6,868 bases of DNA from Persephonella sp. (GCA_027081375.1 JALWKR010000067.1:1-6868); one strand, 5' to 3'; counted from the stretch's first letter, positions 1-6,709 are shown. Notes: generated from the letters alone by a model not told the origin. Made by a program: numbers and translations.

Positions 1-626
1 ATAATCTTCATATAGATAAAGTTTCAGGATTTTTATTTGACCTTGGGGTTTCTATGTTTCAGTTGAAAACAGAGAGAGGTTTTTCTTTTCAAAGGGAAGA
101 ATTTCTTGATATGAGAATGGATAGATCCCAGCATCTTAGAGCTTATGATGTAGTGAACACTTATCCTAAACCAATGCTGGAAAAAATACTAAAAGAGTAT
201 GGAGAAGAAAAATTTTATAAAAAAATAGCATCAGCTATTGTTGAAGAAAGAAAAAAGAAAAAAATAGAAACAACAAAGGAACTTGCAGATATTGTTTCCA
301 GAGTATACCCTCCCTCCTTAAGAAGAGGAAAAATTCATCCTGCAACAAAGACATTTCAGGCTATAAGAATTGAAGTAAATAATGAACTTGATGAGATTAA
401 AGAAGGTATAACTAAAGCCATTGATAGATTAGAAACAGGTGGAATAATTCAGGTTATATCTTTTCATTCTCTAGAAGACAGAATTGTTAAAAATATCTTT
501 AAAGAAGGGAAGAAGCTAAAGAAATTAGAGATATTGACGAAAAAACCTATTACACCAGGGGAGGAAGAACTTAAAGAAAATCCTCCCTCAAGAAGTGCAA
601 AATTAAGAGTTGCTGGAAAGTTATAA
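1..626 (+). CDS. rsmH: 16S rRNA (cytosine1402-N4)-methyltransferase RsmH (MraW), 3' part
   Basis: RsmH uses S-adenosylmethionine to methylate N4 of C1402 in the 16S rRNA decoding centre and is usually encoded at the head of the dcw cluster. The gene is cut by the left edge. The frame is open from base 3 (first whole codon) to TAA at 624-626, giving 207 visible residues; the family is about 290-310, so roughly the first 100, including the SAM-binding glycine motif, lie outside. Visible family signatures, numbered from the first whole codon, are FDLGVS (12-17), RGFSF (25-29), LDMRMD (35-40), then DVVNTY, YGEE, the [19 protein letters not shown] block, [11 protein letters not shown] and the C-terminal KPITPGEEE and [11 protein letters not shown]. 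The ATG at 54 is an internal methionine and not the start, because family-conserved sequence continues upstream of it in frame. ftsL follows after 12 nt, suggesting co-transcription. Identification is firm. Confidence 0.96.
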   Translation, partial: NLHIDKVSGFLFDLGVSMFQLKTERGFSFQREEFLDMRMDRSQHLRAYDVVNTYPKPMLEKILKEYGEEKFYKKIASAIVEERKKKKIETTKELADIVSRVYPPSLRRGKIHPATKTFQAIRIEVNNELDEIKEGITKAIDRLETGGIIQVISFHSLEDRIVKNIFKEGKKLKKLEILTKKPITPGEEELKENPPSRSAKLRVAGKL

Positions 627-638
627 AAGAGGTGTAAT

Positions 639-965
639 ATGGTTTTTAAAGAGTATCTGAAAGACTCTCTTACAGAAATAAAAAGAGATTTTCAGCTAAT
701 TACAAAATACATAAAATACTGGTTTATAATTTTAGTATCTTTTGGTTTTACAATCTTTTATAACTTTCAATATTTTAAACTAGAAAAAGAGATTATAGGC
801 TTAAATAAACAAAAAAGCTATCTTTTAGCTGAAAATATGCAGTTAAAAAAACAAAAAGCTGTTTTATCATCTCCAAAAAGGATATACAAAATAGCAACCC
901 AAAAGTTAGATATGAAAAAAGTGGACTTAAAAAATGTTCATTTTATAAAAACTTCTAATGAATAA
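639..965 (+). CDS. ftsL: cell division protein FtsL-like, single-pass membrane protein
   Basis: FtsL is a small bitopic divisome protein that, with FtsB/DivIC and FtsQ, activates the septal synthase FtsW-FtsI. The 108-aa product has the expected layout: a short charged cytoplasmic N-terminus (1-26), one hydrophobic segment (about 27-44, rich in W, F, I and V), then a Leu/Lys/Glu heptad-like periplasmic stretch (about 46-75) likely to form a coiled coil. A C-terminal SSPKRIYKIATQKLDM block (77-92) resembles the 'SP.RIE.IA...LGM' end of FtsL proteins. The start has a good ribosome binding site, AGAGGTG at 628-634, just before ATG 639. Its position between rsmH and ftsI is the canonical ftsL position, which matters because FtsL sequences are poorly conserved. 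FtsB/DivIC looks similar, but gene order favours FtsL. Confidence 0.85.
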   Translation: MVFKEYLKDSLTEIKRDFQLITKYIKYWFIILVSFGFTIFYNFQYFKLEKEIIGLNKQKSYLLAENMQLKKQKAVLSSPKRIYKIATQKLDMKKVDLKNVHFIKTSNE

Positions 966-2661
966 AACACGGGTATACATAACTGCTGGATTTCTCACTT
1001 TTTTATTTTTTTTAGTCTGGCTAAGACTGATAGATATTCAACTTTTAAATAGAGAAAAATACATAAAATATATAGAAAGACAGTACTATACAAAGGAAAA
1101 TATTATACTTCCTAGAGGAAGTATCTTTGATAAAAATGGGGACATTTTTGCTATAAGTGTTCCAACTATAAATCTTTTTGCAATCCCAAAGTATCTAACT
1201 GATACTCAAAAAGAAGAACTTGCAAAAGGAATATCAGAAATTATTCACATTTCTAAGTGGAAAATCCTGAGAAAGCTAAAGAGACACAAAAACTATGTAA
1301 TTCTTGCTGAAAATGTTGATAAAAAATACAAAGATCAGCTCTTAAAACTTAGGAAAGACCTTGAAGCATGGAACTTTGGAATAATAGATAGTTCAAAAAG
1401 ATTTTATCCTTTTGATTCCCTTGCTGGAACCACTATTGGTTTTGTAAATAGAAAAACAGGAAAAGGAATGGAAGGATTAGAGTACAAGTTAAATGATAAA
1501 CTAGGAGGTGGTATAGGGAAAATATTACTGATGAAAGATGCTGCAGGAAATCCTTTTACTATTGAAAAAGAGGAAATCTCAGATGTTCAGTATAACGTAG
1601 AGATATCAATAGACAAAAATATTCAATTTATGGCTGAAACAGCTTTAAAAAAACTTGTTGAACTTAGAAAACCAAAAGAAGCAGCAGTTTTGATTGTTGA
1701 TCCAAATACAGGAGATATTCTTGCTGCAGCTACATATCCTAACTACAATCCTAACAAATACTGGCGTTACAGATACCATAAAAATATAATTTTTCAAAAT
1801 GCCTATGAGCCTGGATCTTTAGCTAAGCCTTTTGTTTTTGCCCTTGCTTATAAGAAAGGAATATTAAAAGATAAATACTATTGTGGAAATGGTTATATAA
1901 AGATAGGTAGAAGAATAATAAGAGACCACGCTAGATTTAAGTATCTAACCCCTGAAGAGATTATTATACATTCATCAAATGTTGGTATTATAAAAATAGC
2001 CTTAGAACTAGATAAAGATGAGATTTATAAAAACTTTCTAAAGTTTGGATTTGGTAAATCTACAAAAACTTTTCCTGGAGAGGCTTCAGGAATTATAAGA
2101 AAAGTCTACGGAAAAGCTCAAGTTGCCTACATGTCAATAGGACAGTCATGGATTGCATCTCCAATACAGATAGCAATGGCGTATTCAGCTATAGCAAATG
2201 GAGGTTATCTTCTAAAACCTAGACTTGAGAAAGCATTTATAAATGCTGAAACAGGAGAAAGAGAAGAAATTCCTGTAAAGATTGTAAGAAAAGTTTTAGA
2301 AGATGATACTGTAAAAAAGTTAAAAGAAGTTTTAAAACTGGTTGTTGAAGAAGGAACTGCAAAGTCAGGTAAGTCTGAGTTTTATACTGTAGCAGGAAAG
2401 ACAGGAACAGCCCAGAAGTATGATCCTAAAACTAAATCATTATCAAAAACAAAGTACTATACGTGGTTTGCAGGATTTTTCCCTGTTGATAAACCTAAAT
2501 ACACTATTGTTGTCTTTGCAAATGAACCTCAAAAAGTTTACAAATGGGAACATATAGGAGGAGGAAAAGTTTCATCAGTAGTTTTAAAAGAGCTAATAGA
2601 TCAACTAATGTTTTATTCTAAACAGAAGCCAGACAAACATCCAGCCTCTGCAAAACATTAA
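958..2661 (+). CDS. ftsI: septal peptidoglycan transpeptidase FtsI (penicillin-binding protein 3-type, class B PBP)
   Basis: This class B penicillin-binding protein cross-links septal peptidoglycan together with the glycosyltransferase FtsW. The 567-aa product has a short cytoplasmic tip, a membrane anchor (about 7-27), a PBP-dimer region starting with the PRGSIFDKNG motif (52-61), and a transpeptidase domain (about 240-545). All three catalytic motifs are present: SxxK as S287-L-A-K290 within EPGSLAK, SxN as S339-S-N341, and K481-T-G-T484. Length is normal for the family and no PASTA repeats follow. The start at 958 lies inside ftsL (8-nt overlap, different frame) and is the first possible one, since an in-frame TAA lies at 946-948. 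I see no clear Shine-Dalgarno sequence before it, so translation is probably coupled to ftsL. The stop TAA at 2659-2661 overlaps that of the convergent small gene. FtsI is preferred over the elongation-type PBP2 because of the ftsL neighbour. Confidence 0.95.
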   Translation: MNKTRVYITAGFLTFLFFLVWLRLIDIQLLNREKYIKYIERQYYTKENIILPRGSIFDKNGDIFAISVPTINLFAIPKYLTDTQKEELAKGISEIIHISKWKILRKLKRHKNYVILAENVDKKYKDQLLKLRKDLEAWNFGIIDSSKRFYPFDSLAGTTIGFVNRKTGKGMEGLEYKLNDKLGGGIGKILLMKDAAGNPFTIEKEEISDVQYNVEISIDKNIQFMAETALKKLVELRKPKEAAVLIVDPNTGDILAAATYPNYNPNKYWRYRYHKNIIFQNAYEPGSLAKPFVFALAYKKGILKDKYYCGNGYIKIGRRIIRDHARFKYLTPEEIIIHSSNVGIIKIALELDKDEIYKNFLKFGFGKSTKTFPGEASGIIRKVYGKAQVAYMSIGQSWIASPIQIAMAYSAIANGGYLLKPRLEKAFINAETGEREEIPVKIVRKVLEDDTVKKLKEVLKLVVEEGTAKSGKSEFYTVAGKTGTAQKYDPKTKSLSKTKYYTWFAGFFPVDKPKYTIVVFANEPQKVYKWEHIGGGKVSSVVLKELIDQLMFYSKQKPDKHPASAKH

Positions 2662-2873
2662 TCTAACATCTTCTTAAGTTTAAAGATTTCTTCCTTTTCC
2701 AAAAACTTCTTAAATGCTTCTACATAGTTTTCTTTCATTTCATATAAAAATCCTATATCAGCATGAGTTATCTCTATTTTATGGAACTCATTTTTCACAA
2801 TAAGTTTGGCGTGAGTTCCTTCATCTGTAAGGATACACTGTATTCCATTTTCATATTTGTATATCTTTTTCAT
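2658..2873 (-). CDS. small hypothetical protein, 71 aa, downstream of and coupled to glnD
   Basis: I do not recognise a family. The product is 71 aa and charged, with no signal peptide, membrane segment or cysteine motif (a single Cys at 13). By eye the first half (residues 3-36) alternates like three or four short beta strands, and residues 37-70 look like one or two amphipathic helices rich in K and E. It is probably a real gene. It starts 8 nt after the glnD stop, an AGGA ribosome binding site (2880-2883, reverse strand) sits 6 nt before its ATG and partly inside the glnD stop TAG, and the frame fills the space between glnD and ftsI. Its stop (2658-2660) overlaps the ftsI stop (2659-2661), so the two genes share 4 nt tail to tail. 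A link to nitrogen control is suggested only by the operon position. Confidence 0.72.
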   Translation of the reverse strand: MKKIYKYENGIQCILTDEGTHAKLIVKNEFHKIEITHADIGFLYEMKENYVEAFKKFLEKEEIFKLKKMLD

Positions 2874-2878
2874 CTTAA

Positions 2879-2884
2879 ATCCTA
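2879..2884 (-). promoter_or_regulatory. ribosome binding site of the 71-aa gene, overlapping the glnD stop codon
   Basis: Read on the minus strand the hexamer is TAGGAT. Its TAG is the glnD stop codon and its AGGA is a Shine-Dalgarno core 6 nt before the ATG at 2873. A ribosome ending glnD therefore covers the initiation site of the next gene, which supports both the reality of the small gene and translational coupling. Confidence 0.7.
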
Positions 2885-5491
2885 TTTGTAATCAGTTTGA
2901 AGAACCTTTAGAATGTCCTCTTTTATATCCTTTAAAATTTTTTCATCTTTTATTTTTTCTTTATTTGCTGTTCTAACATAGAAGGCGTCTCTTATTCTTT
3001 CTCCTTGAGTTGTAACTTTTACTATATGAACGTATATGTTGTATTTGTCAAAAACTTTAAATATGTCAAATAAAAGACCTATCCTGTCAGCACCAGATAC
3101 ATCAAATATTGTGTAAGAATCAGACATTTCGTTATCTATTTTTACAAAGGTAGGTGGTGGAAGTACTGATGCTTTAAAACCTGAGGATTTGCTAACAGAT
3201 AGATCTTCAAGAGATATTTCCCCATTTATATATCTTGAGAATATTTCTTTGAACTTATGGAATTTATCCTCTTCTACAACTTCTAAAGCTGAAGTTGAAA
3301 GCTGAAGATCAATAACAACAACGCCATCTTTTCTCATATAACTGTAAACAGAGAGAATATTTATTCCCATATAGCTAAAAATACCTGTTACAACAAGAAG
3401 AGGTTTTGCTACTTTTTTACTGTCCACAACAATAATAAGCTCTGATATTCCAAGTCCATAGTTCTTATCAAAGAAAAACTGAGGTTTTCCAGTTTTAAAA
3501 TACTGTTCTTCAAGTTTTATATGCTTAAGCATATCATCTAAAGGTGTTGATAGTATGTAGTAATTTGAAAATCTTTTTAGATGGAACTGAGCTTTTTCCT
3601 CTCCAAATTCTTCTGTAAGTAAAGCTTTAAGCTTTTTTCTTTTATCTTCTAACTTTTTCTTAAATATCTCTTCTGTAGAAACTTCTTCTCCTAAAACTTC
3701 AAGGGTTTTGTAAAATAGTTCCCAGAGAAGAGAGTTTTTCCATTCATTCCAAACTTCTGGTCCTACTGCATTGGCATCACACCACGTTAATACAGTTAAC
3801 ATCTTAAGAAGTTCTTTGTTTTTAATTGTTTTTGCAAACTCTTCTATAACCTTAGGATCGTGAAGGTTCCTTCTCTGGGATATTTTTGCCATATCAAGAT
3901 GGTGTCTAACAAGAAAAGCAACAATATTTGCATCTCTCCTTGAATATCCAAATCTAAGGAGAATTTCCCTTGCCATTTTTTCTCCAAGAACAGAATGATC
4001 TTCTTTATGACCTTTACCTATATCGTGTAAAAATACAGCCCATATAAGAAGATCTTTTCTTTCTATTTCCTTGTATAACTCATACATCATCTTCCTGTGG
4101 GGATGATCTATCTTTTTTAACATTTCAAGTTCTTCAACAGCTTTTATAGCATGGGCATCAGTTGTGTACTTGTGGTAAGCGTCATACTGAAAGTGACACC
4201 TTTGATATCCAAACTCTGGAATAAGCTCATCAAGAACATAAAAATCCTGCATTCTTCTTAATGTTTTAGGGAGATTATTTACATCAGAGAAAATACTCCT
4301 TACAAGTTTTTTAACCTCAGGGTCATCAATATGGTCTTTAAGTTTTTTCTCATTTTTCCTTATTAAGAATTCAAGGTCAGGAGAAAAGTCTAGATTGTAC
4401 TGCTTAAGATATAAAAAAGCTTTTAATATGTTTTTATGGTCTTTTTCAAACTTTTCTTTATTAAAAACATCAAGTTCAAAGGAGTTTCTTGAAAAAGTGT
4501 CATCTATAGGCTCCATAATCTCAAAGTCTTTTTCTTCTGTTAATGACTTTAGTATTCTTCTAGTTATAGTGTTTATTGATTTAGCGTTTAAGTAATAGAG
4601 TTTCATCATCTTTTCAACACTTTCTCTAAGCTTTTCAAGGTCGTAACTTCCCTCTAGAAATCCTAATCTTTTTGCAATTTCCTCCTGAAGAGGTCTAACA
4701 AGAACATCACATTTTTTGTTACATATCAGGTGCATCTCATTTCTTATTCTTAAGAGAAAATCATATGCTTTTATAAGCTCCTGATACTCTTCTTCTAAGA
4801 TAATTTCCTTTTCAACAAAATATCTGTAGCTTTCCACATCGTCTAAAACTTTTGCTATCCAGTAAACCTCATGAACATCCCTTAAACCACCTTCTCCCTC
4901 TTTTATATGAGGTTCCATCATATATATAGATGAACCTGTTTTCTGATATCTCATTTTTCTTGCTCTTAAAGTTGCATCAATATAAGCTCTCTTCTTAGAG
5001 CGAATTAGCTTTTTAAAGTTTTCCTGAAGGCTTATGTATATCTCTTCATTTCCAAATAAAAATCTTCCTTGAAGAAGAGATGTTGCTACTGTTAAATCTT
5101 CCTGTGCAAGTTCTATAAAGTTATTTATGCTTCTTGGAGAAAATCCAATATCTACTTTTAGATCTAAAAGGGCGTAGTAAAACTTCTCTATATCCTCTTT
5201 TAACTGCTCAAGATTATCACACTTACAAACAAGAGACAGGTCTATATCAGATTTAAAACACAGTTCCCTTCTTCCATATCCACCAAGAACAACAATAGAA
5301 ACACTTTCAGGATTTGTAAAAGATATATCTGCTAAATTTTTTATAGTTTCATCTGTTAAGTCTGATAAAGCTCTTACTGTATCTAATCCTCTAGCACCTT
5401 TTCTATGAGCTTCTATTAAACTTTCTTTTTTTTCAAAGTAGTTTTTTAAAATCTCATTTTTTCTCTCTAAAAGCTCTTTATCCTGAATCAT
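2882..5491 (-). CDS. glnD: bifunctional PII uridylyltransferase/uridylyl-removing enzyme GlnD
   Basis: GlnD senses glutamine in the cytoplasm: when it is scarce it uridylylates the PII protein, and when it is abundant it removes the UMP, which tunes glutamine synthetase and nitrogen genes. The 869-aa product is full length (E. coli about 890). Domains in order: nucleotidyltransferase with GGYGRREL (70-77) and SDIDLSLV (81-88, catalytic D82 and D84), a likely third Asp at 114 (VDIG), and the GGLRDVHEVYW block (201-211). Next is an HD phosphohydrolase domain with H447, H489-D490 (FLHDIGKG), HH at 530-531 and D572. Two C-terminal ACT domains follow (about 683-755 and 793-865). The second keeps GADRIGLL (800-807), but the first lacks the usual D-x-PGL ligand loop. 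The start is supported by GAGGG 5 nt upstream of the ATG. It is transcribed divergently from bioB, with a 71-aa gene downstream in the same operon. No glnB or glnA is in the window. Confidence 0.97.
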   Translation of the reverse strand: MIQDKELLERKNEILKNYFEKKESLIEAHRKGARGLDTVRALSDLTDETIKNLADISFTNPESVSIVVLGGYGRRELCFKSDIDLSLVCKCDNLEQLKEDIEKFYYALLDLKVDIGFSPRSINNFIELAQEDLTVATSLLQGRFLFGNEEIYISLQENFKKLIRSKKRAYIDATLRARKMRYQKTGSSIYMMEPHIKEGEGGLRDVHEVYWIAKVLDDVESYRYFVEKEIILEEEYQELIKAYDFLLRIRNEMHLICNKKCDVLVRPLQEEIAKRLGFLEGSYDLEKLRESVEKMMKLYYLNAKSINTITRRILKSLTEEKDFEIMEPIDDTFSRNSFELDVFNKEKFEKDHKNILKAFLYLKQYNLDFSPDLEFLIRKNEKKLKDHIDDPEVKKLVRSIFSDVNNLPKTLRRMQDFYVLDELIPEFGYQRCHFQYDAYHKYTTDAHAIKAVEELEMLKKIDHPHRKMMYELYKEIERKDLLIWAVFLHDIGKGHKEDHSVLGEKMAREILLRFGYSRRDANIVAFLVRHHLDMAKISQRRNLHDPKVIEEFAKTIKNKELLKMLTVLTWCDANAVGPEVWNEWKNSLLWELFYKTLEVLGEEVSTEEIFKKKLEDKRKKLKALLTEEFGEEKAQFHLKRFSNYYILSTPLDDMLKHIKLEEQYFKTGKPQFFFDKNYGLGISELIIVVDSKKVAKPLLVVTGIFSYMGINILSVYSYMRKDGVVVIDLQLSTSALEVVEEDKFHKFKEIFSRYINGEISLEDLSVSKSSGFKASVLPPPTFVKIDNEMSDSYTIFDVSGADRIGLLFDIFKVFDKYNIYVHIVKVTTQGERIRDAFYVRTANKEKIKDEKILKDIKEDILKVLQTDYK

Positions 5492-5518
5492 TCTTTCCCT
5501 CTTTCATTTATTTTTTCC

Positions 5519-5547
5519 AAAATATGATAATCCAAATTATCTAACAA
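5519..5547 (-). promoter_or_regulatory. candidate sigma70-type promoter for glnD
   Basis: On the minus strand TTGTTA (5542-5547) and TATTTT (5519-5524) are separated by 17 nt, each matching 4 of 6 consensus positions. A start near 5512 would give a leader of about 20 nt, containing the GAGGG ribosome binding site (5497-5501). The region is so AT-rich that chance matches are common, so this is only a candidate. Confidence 0.3.
5526..5541. promoter_or_regulatory. perfect 6-bp dyad inside the candidate glnD promoter
   Basis: GATAAT (5526-5531) and ATTATC (5536-5541) form a perfect inverted repeat around CCAA. The 16-bp dyad fills almost the entire spacer between the candidate -35 and -10 elements of glnD, a typical place for a repressor site. 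I recognise no regulator for it, and AT-rich dyads arise by chance. Confidence 0.3.
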
Positions 5548-5597
5548 TCTCTTTTTTTCCTATGATTTTTTTATATCAAAAATATATTTTTTGTATA

Positions 5598-5606
5598 TGG
5601 TAAACT
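5598..5606 (+). promoter_or_regulatory. candidate extended -10 promoter for bioB
   Basis: TGGTAAACT fits the extended -10 pattern TGnTAnnnT, with TAAACT as the hexamer (4 of 6 consensus positions). No good -35 hexamer lies 16-18 nt upstream, but A and T tracts there could help polymerase binding. A start near 5613 would give a leader of about 25 nt. Confidence 0.35.
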
Positions 5607-5627
5607 ATAGAAAAATTTTTAGTTAAC
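5600..5627. promoter_or_regulatory. imperfect inverted repeat over the bioB promoter, possible biotin operator
   Basis: GTAAACTA (5600-5607) and TAGTTAAC (5620-5627) are inverted copies with one mismatch, separated by 12 nt. The left arm overlaps the candidate -10 and the right arm ends directly before the ribosome binding site. Known BirA operators of biotin genes have inverted GTTAAC/GTTTAC-type half-sites with a similar gap; the gap between the six-base cores here is 16 nt. The resemblance is suggestive but the flanking bases differ, and a BirA with a DNA-binding domain has not been shown for this organism. Confidence 0.35.
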
Positions 5628-5631
5628 GGAG
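5628..5631 (+). promoter_or_regulatory. ribosome binding site of bioB
   Basis: GGAG lies 6 nt before ATG 5638, within the purine-rich run GGAGAAAG. It supports the chosen start, which also matches where biotin synthases normally begin. Confidence 0.7.
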
Positions 5632-5637
5632 AAAGTT

Positions 5638-6645
5638 ATGAGAGAAAAATTAAGAGAAATTGTAGATAGAAGTTTAAATGGAGAACAAATAACCTTTGAA
5701 GATGGTTTATTTATCTTAAACTATCCTGATGAGCTTATAGACCAGCTTATAGAAGAAGTTAAAAAGATAAGAGAAGCTGTTTTTGGAAATCAGGTGGAAT
5801 TTTGTTCCCTTATTAATGCTAAAAATGGAGCCTGCAGTGAAGACTGTTCTTTCTGTGCCCAATCTTCTAAGTATCCAACTCCAATAAATGCTTATCCTCT
5901 AGTTTCTAAGAAGGAGCTTCTAGAAGGTGCAGAAAAGGCAGTTTCTATTAACGCAAATAGATACTGTATTGTTACAAGTGGAAGAAGAGCTTCAGAAGAA
6001 GAAGTAGAGCAGATAGCTGATGCTGTAAAAGAAATAAGAGAAAGATATCCTATTAAGGTATGTGTATCTCTAGGCTCTATAGATGAAAAATCTTTAAAGA
6101 AATTAAAGGATGCAGGGGTTGATAGAGTTAATCATAACCTTGAAACTTCAAAAAGGTTTTTCCCTAACATTGTAACAACTCATCCATGGGAAGAAAGGTA
6201 TGAAACTATAAAAAATATTCAGAAAGTTGGTCTTTCAACCTGTACTGGTGGGATTTTTGGACTAGGAGAAACAGATGAAGATATAGTAGATTTAGCTATG
6301 ACATACAGGCAATTAAAGGTTGATTCTATTCCTTTGAACTTTTTAATTCCTATTCCTGGAACACCTTTAGAAGATGCAAAAAAGCTTACTCCTGAAAGAT
6401 GCTTAAAAATAATATCTTTGTTTAAAGTATTTAATCCTTGGTCAGAGCTTAGGCTGTGTGGCGGTAGAGAACAAAATCTTGGGAAATACCATGATACAGC
6501 TATGGAAATAGCAAACTGTCTTATGGCAGGAGGTTATCTTACAAGAGCTGGAAGAGCTCCAGGAAAAGATGAAGAAATGGTAAAAAAGTTAAATAGAAAG
6601 CTTATTACAGAAGGAAAATCCTTTGAGAAGGCAGGAAGTTTCTAA
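5638..6645 (+). CDS. bioB: biotin synthase BioB (radical SAM)
   Basis: BioB catalyses the last step of biotin synthesis, inserting sulfur into dethiobiotin by radical SAM chemistry. The 335-aa length is normal. The radical SAM motif is C66-SED-C70-SF-C73, which binds the [4Fe-4S] cluster and SAM. The expected [2Fe-2S] ligands are all present by position and context: C110 (YCIVTSGR), C142 (VCVSLG), C202 (STCTGGIFGLGE) and R272 (LRLCGGRE). The VNHNLETS block (164-171) and IPIPGTPLE (237-245) are also typical, so the enzyme should be active. The ATG has a good ribosome binding site (GGAG, 5628-5631). The gene stands alone, divergent from glnD and ended by its own hairpin terminator, so it appears monocistronic, with no other biotin genes in the window. 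A dyad over its promoter may mediate control. The TSGR form after C110 is like Firmicute-type BioB rather than the E. coli form. Confidence 0.97.
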   Translation: MREKLREIVDRSLNGEQITFEDGLFILNYPDELIDQLIEEVKKIREAVFGNQVEFCSLINAKNGACSEDCSFCAQSSKYPTPINAYPLVSKKELLEGAEKAVSINANRYCIVTSGRRASEEEVEQIADAVKEIRERYPIKVCVSLGSIDEKSLKKLKDAGVDRVNHNLETSKRFFPNIVTTHPWEERYETIKNIQKVGLSTCTGGIFGLGETDEDIVDLAMTYRQLKVDSIPLNFLIPIPGTPLEDAKKLTPERCLKIISLFKVFNPWSELRLCGGREQNLGKYHDTAMEIANCLMAGGYLTRAGRAPGKDEEMVKKLNRKLITEGKSFEKAGSF

Positions 6646-6659
6646 AACTTCCTGCTTTT
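6631..6659 (+). terminator. intrinsic terminator of bioB, overlapping its stop codon
   Basis: GCAGGAAGTTT (6631-6641) pairs perfectly with AAACTTCCTGC (6645-6655) around the 3-nt loop CTA, and TTTT follows at 6656-6659. The 11-bp stem contains the last codons of bioB, and the stop TAA (6643-6645) spans the loop and the base of the right arm. Stem strength and the following T run support a rho-independent terminator, though the T run is short. Confidence 0.8.
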
Positions 6660-6665
6660 AGGATA

Positions 6666-6709
6666 ACCCACGCTTTTAATCCTCCTCACTTTAGTGAGGA
6701 GATACAAAA
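6666..6709 (+). mobile_element. possible relic of an IS200/IS605 (TnpB-type) right end
   Basis: A CCCACGCTTTTAATC stretch leads into a perfect hairpin, CTCCTCAC (6682-6689) and GTGAGGAG (6694-6701) around TTTA, followed by ATACAAA. This order (CCCACGC, AATCC, stem with a TTTA loop, GGAG, then a short A-rich tail) resembles the right ends, overlapping the omega-RNA scaffold, of TnpB-bearing IS200/IS605 elements as I remember them. No transposase or TnpB gene is next to it: bioB ends directly upstream. It would therefore be an orphan end or a non-autonomous copy. The hairpin is certain; its assignment is tentative. It is not a good terminator, because no T run follows on either strand. Confidence 0.4.

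Noticed and set aside
54..626. ATG at 54 as the start of a 190-aa protein
   Set aside because: The same frame is open to the left edge and encodes RsmH-conserved residues (FDLGVS) before this methionine, so the gene is cut by the window.
4395..4595. 66-codon open frame on the + strand
   Set aside because: It lies wholly inside glnD on the opposite strand, has no ribosome binding site or family features, and looks like an antisense shadow.
5492..5637. Riboswitch upstream of bioB
   Set aside because: The space before the start is very AT-rich, the candidate leader is only about 25 nt, and it has no stable stems, so a structured aptamer would not fit.
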